NCBI GenBank assembly: GCA_018665815.1
Contig: JABJBP010000138.1
Span: forward strand, 1 to 38,735
Length of the DNA stretch: 38,735 bases
Reading direction: 5' to 3'
DNA from: Rhodospirillaceae bacterium
GTDB lineage: Bacteria; Pseudomonadota; Alphaproteobacteria; Rhodospirillales; Casp-alpha2
How positions within the stretch are numbered: position 1 is the first letter of the stretch; every line of letters starts with the position of its first letter. Position numbers and translations under genes: made by a program. The notes below the pieces were generated by a model. It ran no database searches and was not told the DNA's origin. It saw nothing but the letters and a program-made list of their open reading frames with translations. Of this stretch, positions 23,654 through 32,569 are shown piece after piece.

Positions 23654-24052
23654 ATGTCTATGAGTGATCCCTTGGGCGACATGCTGACCCGTATCCGTAA
23701 TGGACAGCGCGCTGGTAAGAGTTCCATATCTTCGCCGGCATCTCGACTTCGGCAGAACGTGCTTGGTGTGCTGAAGCGGGAAGGTTACATCCGTGACTAC
23801 GAGCAGCATGAAGTGCGTCCAGGAATTTCGGAAATCGAAATCCAACTGAAGTACCATGAAGGTGAGCCGGGAATTCGTGAAATCAGCCGGGTGTCCACAC
23901 CGGGTCGCCGGGTTTATTCGAAAATCAAGGATCTCGGGCGCGTATACAACGGATTGGGTATCTCCATTTTGTCGACGCCGCGTGGTGTGCTGTCGGACTC
24001 TGAAGCGCGCGACCAAAATGTCGGTGGCGAAATCCTTTGTGAGGTTTTCTAG
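23654..24052 (+). CDS. rpsH: 30S ribosomal protein S8
   Basis: S8 binds central 16S rRNA and, in E. coli, represses the spc operon by binding rplE mRNA. The 132-residue protein starts [22 protein letters not shown] and ends with the signature [27 protein letters not shown] second ATG two codons in is possible; GGGAGAAA upstream fits either. I cannot identify an S8 site at the rplX-rplE junction by eye. Confidence 0.96.
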   Translation: MSMSDPLGDMLTRIRNGQRAGKSSISSPASRLRQNVLGVLKREGYIRDYEQHEVRPGISEIEIQLKYHEGEPGIREISRVSTPGRRVYSKIKDLGRVYNGLGISILSTPRGVLSDSEARDQNVGGEILCEVF

Positions 24053-24084
24053 CGCACGTGAGCTGGATAAGGTAGGAAGACAAG

Positions 24085-24618
24085 ATGTCTCGAATTGGTA
24101 AAAATCCGATCACTGTGCCGGACGGCGTAAGTGTTGAAATTGCCGGCGTTATTGTGACAGCGAAGGGCAAGCTTGGCGAACTTAGTACAAGTTTGACTGA
24201 CAATGTCGTGGTTACCCAAGAAGATAATCAAATTTGGGTTAAGCCAAAAGATGACTCGCGTGACGCCCGTAAAATGTGGGGTACATCCCGCAGCGTGATT
24301 GACAACCTAGTGGTCGGCGTGTCCGAAGGTTTCAAGAAGAAATTAGAAATCAACGGCGTTGGTTACCGAGCACAGATACAAGGCAAAAGCCTCAACTTGC
24401 AGTTGGGCTTTAGTCATGATGTGAATTTTGAGATCCCGGATGGCATTACCATTAAATGCCCGGATCAGACCCATATTGAGATTAGTGGTGCCGATAAACA
24501 GAGTGTCGGGCAGGTGGCCGCGGTCATTCGTGCTTACCGGCCGCCGGAACCATACAAAGGTAAGGGTATCAAGTACGCGGATGAGTATATTCTGCGCAAG
24601 GAAGGTAAGAAGAAGTAG
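24085..24618 (+). CDS. rplF: 50S ribosomal protein L6
   Basis: L6 lies near the factor-binding site and the sarcin-ricin loop. The 177-residue protein has the two repeated domains and the family end [35 protein letters not shown]. The start [19 protein letters not shown] is typical. TAGGAAGA precedes the ATG. rplR follows after 2 nt, a tight junction. Confidence 0.97.
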   Translation: MSRIGKNPITVPDGVSVEIAGVIVTAKGKLGELSTSLTDNVVVTQEDNQIWVKPKDDSRDARKMWGTSRSVIDNLVVGVSEGFKKKLEINGVGYRAQIQGKSLNLQLGFSHDVNFEIPDGITIKCPDQTHIEISGADKQSVGQVAAVIRAYRPPEPYKGKGIKYADEYILRKEGKKK

Positions 24619-24620
24619 TC

Positions 24621-24983
24621 ATGGCGAGTTCGAAAAAACTTTCCGATCGGCGGACACAGCGCACGCGAAAGCGTATCCGTGCTAGGTCGGGTGATCGTCC
24701 GAGGCTTTCGGTATTTCGGTCCGGGCGACATATTTACGCGCAGATTATCAACGATGGGGATGGCCGGACAATGGCTGCCGCCTCTTCCTTGGAGAAGACG
24801 TTGCGTGAATCGCTTAAATCCGGCGCGACAAAGGATGCAGCGGGCGCTGTCGGAAAGTTGGTTGCTGAGCGTGCTGCCGCGCAAGGGGTCAAGGAAGTCG
24901 TCTTCGACCGTGGTGGATACAGATATCATGGCCGGGTTAAAGCCCTGGCTGAAGCTGCCCGTGAAGGCGGCCTGGCATTCTAG
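24621..24983 (+). CDS. rplR: 50S ribosomal protein L18
   Basis: L18 binds 5S rRNA together with L5 and L25. The 120 residues include [33 protein letters not shown] and the C-terminal signature [28 protein letters not shown]. The ATG starts 2 nt after rplF and uses the AGGAAGGTAAGAAG at the end of that gene as its ribosome-binding site. rpsE follows 11 nt later. Confidence 0.97.
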   Translation: MASSKKLSDRRTQRTRKRIRARSGDRPRLSVFRSGRHIYAQIINDGDGRTMAAASSLEKTLRESLKSGATKDAAGAVGKLVAERAAAQGVKEVVFDRGGYRYHGRVKALAEAAREGGLAF

Positions 24984-24994
24984 GAGTGTAATTG

Positions 24995-25603
24995 ATGGCG
25001 GATAAAACAACCCCGCGCGGCCCGAACAGGGGTCAATCAGGCGGCGGACGCGGCCGAGGTCGTGGTGGACGTGACCGGGCGCCACGTGAAGAAGAAGATG
25101 AGCTGATTGATAAGCTTGTCCACATCAACCGTGTTGCCAAGGTCGTAAAAGGCGGCCGCCGGTTTTCCTTCGGGGCGCTGGTTGTTGTGGGTGATGGACG
25201 TGGCCGTGTCGGTTTTGGAACCGGTAAGGCACGCGAAGTGCCGGAAGCCATCCGTAAAGCGACCGACAAAGCAAAACGAAGCATGATCAGGGTTCCTTTG
25301 CGTGAAGGTCGCACGTTGCATCACGATATCAGAGGCCGTTTCGGCGCTGGAAAAGTATTTTTGCGGGCGGCGCCTCCGGGTACTGGTATTATCGCCGGCG
25401 GGCCAATGCGCGCTGTCTTCGAAACTATGGGCGTTCAAGACGTTGTTGCAAAATCCATTGGCAGTGCCAATCCGCATAACATGGTGAAAGCCACGTTCGA
25501 AGCGCTGGAGCGTTGTGTCTCACCGAGAGGCGTCGCGTCCCGGCGAGGCAAGAAAATTGGCGAAATCGTTGCCAGACGCGGCGATCAACCGGTTACATCC
25601 TAA
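24995..25603 (+). CDS. rpsE: 30S ribosomal protein S5 with RG-rich N-terminal tail
   Basis: S5 binds near the decoding site and mRNA entry and affects accuracy. The product has 202 residues from the ATG at 24995; a TTG just upstream is unlikely. The S5 fold starts near residue 33 ([25 protein letters not shown]) and contains [19 protein letters not shown]. Before it lies a Gly/Arg-rich tail of about 30 residues, with [13 protein letters not shown] at 17-29, longer and more RG-rich than the E. coli protein. TAGGAG lies before the start. rpmD follows after 14 nt. Confidence 0.96.
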   Translation: MADKTTPRGPNRGQSGGGRGRGRGGRDRAPREEEDELIDKLVHINRVAKVVKGGRRFSFGALVVVGDGRGRVGFGTGKAREVPEAIRKATDKAKRSMIRVPLREGRTLHHDIRGRFGAGKVFLRAAPPGTGIIAGGPMRAVFETMGVQDVVAKSIGSANPHNMVKATFEALERCVSPRGVASRRGKKIGEIVARRGDQPVTS

Positions 25604-25617
25604 GGCGTGAGGGTATT

Positions 25618-25812
25618 ATGGCCGACAAGAAAGCAACCCTAAAAGTAACCCAGATCGGTAGCCCGATTGGTCGACGAAGTGATCAACGTGCGACCTTGGT
25701 AGGCCTGGGCTTGAATAAAATGCATCGGACCCGTGAATTGGAGGATACGCCTTCGGTTCGCGGAATGATTAATAAAATTAGCCACTTGGTTCGCGTCGAG
25801 GATGCCGGCTAA
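25618..25812 (+). CDS. rpmD: 50S ribosomal protein L30
   Basis: L30 is a small 50S protein. The product has 64 residues from the ATG at 25618: a short leader MADKKATL, then [50 protein letters not shown], which is the whole L30 signature. The frame is open about 35 codons upstream inside rpsE; those codons are not family-like, so the inner ATG with TGAGGG nearby is chosen. Confidence 0.95.
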   Translation: MADKKATLKVTQIGSPIGRRSDQRATLVGLGLNKMHRTRELEDTPSVRGMINKISHLVRVEDAG

Positions 25813-25839
25813 AACGATTGTACGCATAGGATTATTGCG

Positions 25840-26406
25840 ATGAGACTTAATGAATTAAGAGACAACGCGAATGCCACGAAATCGCGCAAACGTGTCGGTC
25901 GTGGCATTGGTTCAGGCACCGGTAAGACCTCCGGGCGTGGGCAAAAAGGCCAAAAATCCCGCAGTGGTGGCGGCCCGGCTGTTGGATTTGAAGGCGGGCA
26001 GATGCCGTTATACCGGCGCTTGCCGAAGCGCGGGTTTAATAACCCGTTTCGCAAGGATTTTGCCATCGTCAATATCGGTGCATTGCAGAAAGCCGTTGAT
26101 AACGGAAAGCTGGATCCAAAACAGCCAGTGACAGGCGAAGTCCTGCTTGCTGCGGGATTGGTCCGCAAAAGCCGCAATGGGATCCGCCTTCTTGCGAAGG
26201 GGGAAATCTCGACTAAATTAGATATACAGGTGGATGCGGCATCGAAAGCAGCAGTTTCCGCGATTGAGGCTGCTGGCGGTAACGTGACACTTCCCGAACC
26301 GAAGGCGAAGCCGGAAGGTAAGGGTAAGGCCCGTCACCGTAAGGTGCTGGAAATGAAAGAGCGCCAAGCGGCAGCGGCTGCAGCGGCGGGGTCGGAAAAA
26401 GACTAA
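25840..26406 (+). CDS. rplO: 50S ribosomal protein L15 with C-terminal extension
   Basis: L15 is a late 50S assembly protein. The 188 residues exceed the E. coli length of 144. The core holds [28 protein letters not shown] and [18 protein letters not shown], then the C-terminal domain to about 152. The extra end (about 153-188) is basic and then alanine-rich, running [16 protein letters not shown] and a run of Ala. AGGATTATTGCG precedes the ATG. secY follows after 73 nt. Confidence 0.96.
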   Translation: MRLNELRDNANATKSRKRVGRGIGSGTGKTSGRGQKGQKSRSGGGPAVGFEGGQMPLYRRLPKRGFNNPFRKDFAIVNIGALQKAVDNGKLDPKQPVTGEVLLAAGLVRKSRNGIRLLAKGEISTKLDIQVDAASKAAVSAIEAAGGNVTLPEPKAKPEGKGKARHRKVLEMKERQAAAAAAAGSEKD

Positions 26407-26411
26407 TTACC

Positions 26412-26446
26412 CGGTAACAATCTTCGGCATTTACCGAGTTGATTGT
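26412..26446 (+). promoter_or_regulatory. Overlapping inverted repeats before secY
   Basis: Two alternative pairings share bases in the 73-nt rplO-secY gap: CGGTAA (26412-26417) with TTACCG (26431-26436), and ACAATC (26417-26422) with GATTGT (26441-26446). They interlock (a knot or a switch, not one simple stem). There is no T-run, so it is not a terminator. A role in tuning secY translation is only a possibility; secY also lacks a strong Shine-Dalgarno sequence. Confidence 0.35.
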
Positions 26447-26479
26447 CAAAACGCCGGTTGACGGGATGAAATAAGCGCC

Positions 26480-27823
26480 ATGGCATCTGCTGCGGAACAA
26501 CTGGCTGCGAATATGAATTTCGGTGCCTTCGCGAAGGCCACCGAACTCAAAAAACGGATTTGGTTCACGCTTGGCGCGTTGATCGTCTACCGGCTTGGGA
26601 CATTCATTCCTTTGCCCGGTATCGATCCGTCCGTACTGGCAGATATTTTTAGGCAAAATCAGGGTGGTATCCTCGGCATGTTTGACATGTTTGCGGGCGG
26701 CGCCTTGGGCCGTATGTCAATTTTCGCGCTTAATATTATGCCGTACATTTCGGCGTCCATCATCATGCAGTTGATGAGCGCCGTATCGCCGAAAATGGAA
26801 GCGTTGAAAAAGGAAGGTGAAAGCGGGCGGAAAAAGATAAATCAATACACCCGCTATCTCACCGTCGCGATTTGCGTGTTGCAGGCCTACGGAATTTCCG
26901 TTGGCATCGAGGGCATGTCTTCCAGCCAGGGCGCGGCCGTTGCCACGCCTGGAATGTTCTTCCGTATGTCCGTGGTGATCACCCTGACAGGTGGCACACT
27001 TTTCCTGATGTGGTTGGGCGAACAAATTACAGCGCGTGGGATCGGTAACGGCATTTCGTTGATTATTATGGCTGGTATTGTTGCCAATCTCCCCAGTGCA
27101 TTAGCCGGAACCCTTGAATTGGGCCGTACTGGCGCATTGTCGACTGGTTTCATCATCTTCTTGTTGGTGATGTCTGTTGCGACAATCTATTTCATTGTTT
27201 TCGTTGAACGCGCACAGCGTCGGATCATCATTCAGTATCCGAAACGCCAACGCGGTAATAAGATGATGGGTGGTGAGAACTCGCACCTGCCGTTGAAACT
27301 CAATACCGCGGGTGTCATTCCGCCTATTTTCGCGAGTTCCATATTATTGATGCCGATTACCGTAATGAGCTTTTCCGCCGGGCAGGGGCCCGAATGGATG
27401 ACCACGGTTGCTGCATATCTGGGGCGTGGCCAGCCCGTCTATTTGATCGTCTATATTTCTCTCGTCGTGTTTTTTGCGTTCTTTTATACGGCCGTTGTCT
27501 TCAATCCGGAAGAGACAGCCGATAACCTCAAAAAGTACGGTGGTTTCGTGCCCGGGATTCGACCTGGTAAAAATACCGCGGAATATTTGGATCGCGTGTT
27601 AACCCGATTGACTGTCGTTGGCGCCGGATACCTTGCACTTATTTGTTTGCTGCCGGAATTGTTAATTTCTCGGTTTTCTGTACCGTTTTATTTCGGTGGA
27701 ACCAGTTTGTTGATTGTGGTCACGGTTACCATGGATACGGTTGCCCAAATCCAGTCACACTTGCTCGCGCACCAATATGAGGGCTTGATCAAGAAATCCA
27801 AGCTAAGGGGAAGGCGAGGATGA
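26480..27823 (+). CDS. secY: Protein translocase subunit SecY
   Basis: SecY is the channel of the Sec translocon in the inner membrane and partners with SecE and SecG. The 447 residues give ten hydrophobic spans. The N-terminal KRIWFTLGALIVYRLGTFIPLPGID and the plug region GALGRMSIFALNIMPYISASIIMQL are typical, as is the cytoplasmic loop ERAQRRIIIQYPKRQRGNKMMGG. The end, RRG with TGA, overlaps the adk ATG by 4 nt. SecE is encoded at 321 in the same window; SecG is not seen. Confidence 0.97.
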   Translation: MASAAEQLAANMNFGAFAKATELKKRIWFTLGALIVYRLGTFIPLPGIDPSVLADIFRQNQGGILGMFDMFAGGALGRMSIFALNIMPYISASIIMQLMSAVSPKMEALKKEGESGRKKINQYTRYLTVAICVLQAYGISVGIEGMSSSQGAAVATPGMFFRMSVVITLTGGTLFLMWLGEQITARGIGNGISLIIMAGIVANLPSALAGTLELGRTGALSTGFIIFLLVMSVATIYFIVFVERAQRRIIIQYPKRQRGNKMMGGENSHLPLKLNTAGVIPPIFASSILLMPITVMSFSAGQGPEWMTTVAAYLGRGQPVYLIVYISLVVFFAFFYTAVVFNPEETADNLKKYGGFVPGIRPGKNTAEYLDRVLTRLTVVGAGYLALICLLPELLISRFSVPFYFGGTSLLIVVTVTMDTVAQIQSHLLAHQYEGLIKKSKLRGRRG

Positions 27824-28464
27824 ACATCGCTCTCCTGGGGCCTCCGGGTTGCGGTAAAGGTACACAAGCCAAGCGTTTGGAAGACCGGCTTGGGTATCTT
27901 CAGCTTTCAACGGGAGAAATGCTCCGCGCGGAAGTTGAATCGGGTAGCGAACTGGGGAGTGCGGCAAAAGACATTATCGAATCTGGTAAACTCGTTCCTG
28001 ACGATATGATCGTCGATATGATTTCGAAGCGAATTGATGAACCGGATTGTCAGAAGGGCTTTATTTTGGATGGATTCCCGCGCACCGTCCCGCAGGCCGA
28101 GGCGCTGGCTAATTTATTGAAAGAGAAAGATATTCCCCTTGGTTCGGTTGTGGAATTCTCTGTCGATGAAGATGCGATGGTGAAACGAATCGTCGGACGG
28201 TTTGCATGTACGTTTTGTGGGCAGGGATATCACGATGACTTTCAAAAACCGATCGTCGACGGCGTGTGTGACAAATGTAATGGTACTGATTTCATGCGTC
28301 GGGCCGATGACAATGAAGATACGGTGCGTTCCCGACTAAAGGAATATCATCGCCAGACGGCTCCGATTATCGGGTTTTATGAAAATTTGGGACTTTTGGT
28401 GAGCATCGACGGAATGGCTGAAATCGACGAAATAACGAAGAGAATGGAAACGATTGTCCGATGA
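27820..28464 (+). CDS. adk: Adenylate kinase (zinc-lid type)
   Basis: Adenylate kinase converts ATP and AMP to two ADP in the cytosol. The 214-residue protein has the P-loop GPPGCGKGT (7-15), the AMP-site stretch GEMLRAEVESGSELG and FILDGFPRTVPQAEAL. The lid has four cysteines, C130, C133, C150 and C153, in paired CxxC motifs. This is the zinc-binding lid known in many Gram-positive and some alphaproteobacterial enzymes and absent in E. coli. It is translated from an ATGA overlap with secY. The secY-adk-rpsM order without rpmJ is usual in alphaproteobacteria. Confidence 0.97.
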   Translation: MNIALLGPPGCGKGTQAKRLEDRLGYLQLSTGEMLRAEVESGSELGSAAKDIIESGKLVPDDMIVDMISKRIDEPDCQKGFILDGFPRTVPQAEALANLLKEKDIPLGSVVEFSVDEDAMVKRIVGRFACTFCGQGYHDDFQKPIVDGVCDKCNGTDFMRRADDNEDTVRSRLKEYHRQTAPIIGFYENLGLLVSIDGMAEIDEITKRMETIVR

Positions 28465-28494
28465 TACCAAGTGGCTGGAATTGGGGCTGAAAAC

Positions 28495-28538
28495 GGGTTT
28501 TTTGCGCGTGTTGACTTGCGCAAAACAAACCCTATAAT
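28495..28538 (+). promoter_or_regulatory. Promoter within an inverted repeat before rpsM
   Basis: TTGACT (28511-28516) and a perfect TATAAT (28533-28538) are 16 nt apart, a near-consensus housekeeping promoter for rpsM-rpsK-rpoA-rplQ. The -35 box lies in the centre of an inverted repeat: TTTTGCGC (28500-28507) and GCGCAAAA (28518-28525). Outer arms GGGTTT (28495-28500) and AAACCC (28527-28532) extend it. The symmetry could be an operator or a hairpin in transcripts reading through from adk. Confidence 0.75.
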
Positions 28539-28602
28539 CCGCCTCCCTACCATCCCATCGGACGGTTATCTGTTAAGAACCAAAGTCTAAGGAGACCGAG
28601 CT

Positions 28603-28980
28603 TTGGCGCGCATTGCTGGTGTAAATATTCCGACGGGAAAACGGGTTGAAATTGCCCTGACCTATATTCACGGAATCGGGCGGACAACTGCCCAAAAGAT
28701 TTGTGTACAGGTGGGAATTCCACCGGAACGCCGTGTCTTTGATCTGACGGACGATGAATTGTCCAGGATTCGCGACATGATCGACCGCGACCATCAGGTC
28801 GAGGGCGACCTTAGGCGCGAACACGCGATGAATGTGAAGCGTCTCATGGATTTGGGGTGCTATCGTGGACTACGCCACCGTCGTGGGTTGCCGGTCCGGG
28901 GTCAGCGCACCCATACCAACGCGAGGACGCGCAAGGGACCGGCCAAGGCGATTGCCGGCAAGAAAAAAGCAGTTAAGTAG
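28603..28980 (+). CDS. rpsM: 30S ribosomal protein S13
   Basis: S13 lies in the 30S head and contacts the P-site tRNA and L5. The 125 residues start [32 protein letters not shown] and contain the signature [26 protein letters not shown]. The start codon is TTG: it gives the exact family N-terminus and has a strong AAGGAGA 8 nt upstream, while no ATG or GTG fits. A TTG start on a core ribosomal gene is unusual. rpsK follows after 13 nt. Confidence 0.95.
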   Translation: MARIAGVNIPTGKRVEIALTYIHGIGRTTAQKICVQVGIPPERRVFDLTDDELSRIRDMIDRDHQVEGDLRREHAMNVKRLMDLGCYRGLRHRRGLPVRGQRTHTNARTRKGPAKAIAGKKKAVK

Positions 28981-28993
28981 CTAGGGAACAGTC

Positions 28994-29383
28994 ATGGCTA
29001 AGGCGAGTACACGCGTACGTCGCCGCGAGCGGAAAAACATTACTTCCGGCGTGGCGCATGTGAACGCAACTTTTAATAATACGATGATCACTATTACTGA
29101 TGCCCAAGGCAACACAATCGCCTGGTCATCGGCGGGGTCTCAAGGGTTTAAGGGATCAAGAAAATCCACCCCTTACGCAGCCCAGATTGCTGGTGAAGAC
29201 GCCGGGAAGAAAGCCATGGATCATGGCATGAAGACTTTGGAGGTTCAGGTCAAAGGACCTGGATCGGGACGTGAATCCGCGCTGCGCGCTTTGCAGGCCG
29301 TCGGTTTCACGATTACGTCAATTCAGGATGTCACGCCTATTCCTCATAACGGGTGCCGGCCTCGGAAACGACGGCGGGTTTGA
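28994..29383 (+). CDS. rpsK: 30S ribosomal protein S11
   Basis: S11 is on the 30S platform near the E-site mRNA. The 129-residue length is standard. Signatures: [47 protein letters not shown], and the C-terminal [18 protein letters not shown]. The start [15 protein letters not shown] follows TAGGGAACAGTC. The 112-nt gap to rpoA holds an imperfect AGCC...GGCT repeat followed by TTTT (29441-29465), possibly a weak attenuator. Confidence 0.97.
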   Translation: MAKASTRVRRRERKNITSGVAHVNATFNNTMITITDAQGNTIAWSSAGSQGFKGSRKSTPYAAQIAGEDAGKKAMDHGMKTLEVQVKGPGSGRESALRALQAVGFTITSIQDVTPIPHNGCRPRKRRRV

Positions 29384-29495
29384 GCGGCGATTTCTGACTA
29401 TTCGGCGGGATTTCGGTAAGTTCGATTAATCCTGTCTTTCAATTGAGCCTAGTAATTGGGCTTTTGGTTCATGTGGCGAACGCGGGGTCACTTCA

Positions 29496-30512
29496 GTGGT
29501 TCAAAAAAACTGGCAGCAACTAATTAAACCGTCGAAATTGGATATTGTCTCAGGTTCCGATCCGGACCGAACGGCGACAATTGTGGCAGAACCACTGGAA
29601 CGTGGTTTTGGCCTGACATTGGGAAATGCGCTCCGGCGGGTTCTTTTGTCATCCTTGCATGGTGCAGCCGTTACTGCTGTTCAAATTGACGGGGTCTTAC
29701 ATGAGTTTTCATCAGTTCCTGGTGTGCGCGAGGATGTTACGGACATTGTGCTGAATATCAAAGGCATTGGTCTACGTATGCATGTCGCAGGCCCCAAGCG
29801 GATGACGTTGAAGAAAACCGGACCAGGTGAAGTCAAAGCAGGGGATATCGAAACCGGCGCAGATATCGATATCATGAACCCGGATTTGATTCTTTGCCAC
29901 CTGGACAAAGGTGCAAAACTGTCCATGGAGCTGACGGTCGAGTCCGGCAAAGGCTATGTCGCTGCTGCGCAAAACAGGCCCGAAGACAGCCCGATCGGTT
30001 TAATTCCGGTTGATGCGGTGTTTTCGCCGGTGAGAAAAGTCGCTTATAAGGTGGACAACACCCGCGTTGGCCAAGTCACCGACCACGATAAGCTTTCGGT
30101 GGAATTGACAACGAACGGCGCGGTCACGCCTGAAGATGCCGTCGCCTTGGCGGCGCGAATTCTTCAAGATCAACTTCAACTCTTCATCAATTTCGAAGAG
30201 CCGCAGGTTCGTGTCGTTGAAGAGGCGCAGGATGATTTGCCGTTCAATAAGAACTTGCTGCGCAAGGTGGATGAACTTGAGTTGTCCGTCCGTTCCGCGA
30301 ATTGCCTGAAAAACGACAACATCATTTATATCGGTGATCTTGTCCAAAAGAGTGAAGCCGACATGCTTCGCACGCCGAATTTCGGACGCAAGTCGTTGAA
30401 TGAAATCAAGGAAGTCCTTGGGCAAATGGGGCTGCATTTGGGAATGGAAATTCCCAACTGGCCGCCGGAAAATATTGAAGACCTCGCCAAACGTATCGAC
30501 GAGCCGTTTTAA
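29496..30512 (+). CDS. rpoA: DNA-directed RNA polymerase subunit alpha
   Basis: Alpha starts polymerase assembly and receives activator and UP-element contacts. The 338-residue protein starts [16 protein letters not shown] at a GTG; GGGG upstream is a weak site but the N-terminus matches the family. The N-terminal dimer domain (1-235) has [21 protein letters not shown] short linker (about 238-252) joins the C-terminal domain: [24 protein letters not shown], with R266 matching the DNA-contact R265 of E. coli, then [14 protein letters not shown]. rplQ follows after 83 nt. Confidence 0.97.
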   Translation: MVQKNWQQLIKPSKLDIVSGSDPDRTATIVAEPLERGFGLTLGNALRRVLLSSLHGAAVTAVQIDGVLHEFSSVPGVREDVTDIVLNIKGIGLRMHVAGPKRMTLKKTGPGEVKAGDIETGADIDIMNPDLILCHLDKGAKLSMELTVESGKGYVAAAQNRPEDSPIGLIPVDAVFSPVRKVAYKVDNTRVGQVTDHDKLSVELTTNGAVTPEDAVALAARILQDQLQLFINFEEPQVRVVEEAQDDLPFNKNLLRKVDELELSVRSANCLKNDNIIYIGDLVQKSEADMLRTPNFGRKSLNEIKEVLGQMGLHLGMEIPNWPPENIEDLAKRIDEPF

Positions 30513-30550
30513 GGCTAAATAAAGAGGGCAATAGCCCCAAGAAAGAAATA

Positions 30551-30576
30551 CCCGCGGGTAAAGTGCAACGCGCGGG
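30551..30576 (+). promoter_or_regulatory. Hairpin between rpoA and rplQ
   Basis: CCCGCG (30551-30556) and CGCGGG (30571-30576) form a GC-rich 6-bp stem around 14 nt. The left arm is also part of the palindrome TACCCGCGGGTA. No T-run follows. It ends 19 nt before the rplQ ATG, close to the GGAG ribosome-binding site. Confidence 0.4.
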
Positions 30577-30595
30577 ATAGAATAGGAGCCAACTG

Positions 30596-31030
30596 ATGAG
30601 ACATCGCCACGGATACCGTCGGCTTAACAGAACCGCATCCCACCGGAAGGCCATGTTCGCCAACATGGTGGTATCGTTGTTAACCCACGAACAGATCAAG
30701 ACGACACTGCCAAAAGCCAAAGAACTGCGGGGAATCACTGATCGAATGATTACCCTTGGTAAAAAAGGGTCGCTGCATTCGCGCCGCCAAGCGTCGTCGT
30801 TTCTTCGTGATGACGAGACATTGACCAAACTGTTTTCGACATTGGCAGATCGTTACAAAGATCGCCCCGGTGGGTACACACGAGTCCTCAAGGCCGGTTT
30901 CCGCTATGGCGATTCTGCGCCCATGGCCGTGATTGAATTGGTAGATCGGGACCCGGATGCAAAAGGCGCTGAAGATCGTGCGCGCCATGAAGCTGAGGTA
31001 GAAGCCTTGGGGGATGATTTCGAGGGTTAG
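30596..31030 (+). CDS. rplQ: 50S ribosomal protein L17
   Basis: L17 is a 50S protein near the tunnel exit. The 144-residue protein starts [45 protein letters not shown], the full family signature, and has the C-terminal [28 protein letters not shown]. The last 25 residues are an acidic and basic tail ([23 protein letters not shown]), usual in alphaproteobacteria. TAGGAGCC lies before the ATG. It ends the ribosomal array and is followed by a terminator. Confidence 0.97.
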   Translation: MRHRHGYRRLNRTASHRKAMFANMVVSLLTHEQIKTTLPKAKELRGITDRMITLGKKGSLHSRRQASSFLRDDETLTKLFSTLADRYKDRPGGYTRVLKAGFRYGDSAPMAVIELVDRDPDAKGAEDRARHEAEVEALGDDFEG

Positions 31031-31058
31031 TTTCCGAATTCCCGATTTCAGCGTATAT

Positions 31059-31086
31059 AAAAGGCAGCCGGCTCGGCTGCCTTTTT
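31059..31086 (+). terminator. Rho-independent terminator after rplQ
   Basis: AAAAGGCAGCCG (31059-31070) pairs perfectly over 12 bp with CGGCTGCCTTTT (31074-31085) around the loop GCT, running directly into TTTTT. The A-tract on the left means it could also work on the opposite strand. It marks the end of the alpha operon. Confidence 0.94.
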
Positions 31087-31131
31087 CCGTTTCGGGATGG
31101 TAGAATTCGTTGCCGAGAATGAGATGATTAC

Positions 31132-32565
31132 ATGCTCTTAAACTTTCAAAACCGCTATCCTGCTGTTGTTCGTGCGAGTCTGGTAATCTTGTTACTTGGT
31201 GCATTCGGCGTCGATGCAAAACAGGTGCCGAAAAATCAGAGCCAAATTGCGCTTTCATTTGCACCTTTGGTGAAAAAGGTGGCTCCAGCGGTCGTAAATA
31301 TTTACACCCAAAAACTTGTTCGGGCGGGCCGCGGAACTCCGTCATTATTTAATGATCCATTTTTTAAGCGATTCTTCGGCGATAATTTCGGCGTGCCGTT
31401 CACGCAACCAAAGTCGCGGCGGCAAAACTCTCTCGGATCGGGCGTTATCGTCGACCCGAATGGTTTAATTGTGACGAACGGCCACGTCATTCAAGGCGCT
31501 GATGAGATCAGGGTTGTGCTTTCTGATCGCCGAGAGTTCGTTGCTGAGACGCTTGGTATCGACAAGAAAACTGATTTAGCGATCCTGAAAATAGACTCTC
31601 GTGGCAAGGCCTTGCCATTCATTGAGATGAACGATTCTGATGAACTTGAAGTCGGAGATTTGGTGCTGGCCATAGGCAATCCGTTTGGGGTTGGTCAAAC
31701 CGTCACCAATGGCATCGTTTCGGCATTGGCGCGAACCCAAATTGGAAAATCCGATTTGAATTCATTTATCCAAACAGATGCGGCCATCAATCCCGGTAAT
31801 TCCGGTGGTGCATTGGTATCGATGGACGGCCGCCTCGCGGGGATTAATACCGCCATATATTCGCAAAGTGGTGGGTCACACGGTATCGGGTTTGCCGTAC
31901 CGTCGAATATGGTACGCGCCGTCGTTCGCGGCGTCTCCGCGTCGGGTAGGTTGGTTCGGCCTTGGTTCGGTGCCACCGGGCAAGCCGTGTCACAAGAAAT
32001 CGCCGATTCATTGGGCTTGGATAGGCCGTCGGGTGTTCTTGTCAGTGCGGTCTATAAATCCGGGGCGGCAGCGGAAGCCGGCATCGAAGTGGGCGATGTG
32101 GTTTTGGCCGTAAACGGCCATGAAGTTAATGACCCTGTCGGATTAAGACACAGAATTGCAACGCTTCCGGTCGGTGAGTCAGCGGCAGTCCGCGTGTGGC
32201 GTAGCGGCAAGATTAGAGCCGTGGGCCTTCAATTAGCGCCGCCACCCGAGCAACCACCACGAATGGAAATGGAATTGCAGGGCGATCAGCCTCTATCGGG
32301 TGCCGTGATTGTCAATATGTCGCCGGCGTTGGCCGAAGAGATCACGGCCGACCCATTCCTAGAAGGAGTGCTTTTGCTTCGAATAAAGCACGGTTCTCCA
32401 GCGAACCGGTTGGGTTTCAGAGCTGGAGATTTTATACGCTCGATTAATAGTCATTCGGTTTCGCGGGTGCGGGAACTGAAAAAACAGCTTGATCGTAAAA
32501 CGGATCGTTGGCGCATCACTATTCTTCGTAACGGGCGTTCACAGGAACTCGTGATTAACCGATAA
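31132..32565 (+). CDS. Periplasmic Deg/HtrA-family serine protease with two PDZ domains
   Basis: This protein degrades misfolded proteins in the periplasm and may also act as a chaperone. It has 477 residues. A signal peptide (1-28) has a hydrophobic core ASLVILLLGAFG and probable cleavage after VDA. The trypsin-like domain (about 40-262) has a complete triad: H118 (TNGHVI), D148 (KTDLAIL) and S224 (NPGNSGGAL). PDZ1 spans about 272-368 and PDZ2 about 385-477. Family members in this position are often called DegQ or DegP-like; I do not pick one. The start ATG has only a weak Shine-Dalgarno sequence. rarA begins 4 nt after the stop, so the pair is probably one transcript. Confidence 0.93.
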   Translation: MLLNFQNRYPAVVRASLVILLLGAFGVDAKQVPKNQSQIALSFAPLVKKVAPAVVNIYTQKLVRAGRGTPSLFNDPFFKRFFGDNFGVPFTQPKSRRQNSLGSGVIVDPNGLIVTNGHVIQGADEIRVVLSDRREFVAETLGIDKKTDLAILKIDSRGKALPFIEMNDSDELEVGDLVLAIGNPFGVGQTVTNGIVSALARTQIGKSDLNSFIQTDAAINPGNSGGALVSMDGRLAGINTAIYSQSGGSHGIGFAVPSNMVRAVVRGVSASGRLVRPWFGATGQAVSQEIADSLGLDRPSGVLVSAVYKSGAAAEAGIEVGDVVLAVNGHEVNDPVGLRHRIATLPVGESAAVRVWRSGKIRAVGLQLAPPPEQPPRMEMELQGDQPLSGAVIVNMSPALAEEITADPFLEGVLLLRIKHGSPANRLGFRAGDFIRSINSHSVSRVRELKKQLDRKTDRWRITILRNGRSQELVINR

Positions 32566-32569
32566 TTCG

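Noticed and set aside
28465-28602. Missed rpmJ (L36) gene between adk and rpsM
   Set aside because: No short reading frame with the L36 Cys/His pattern exists; alphaproteobacteria usually carry rpmJ elsewhere.
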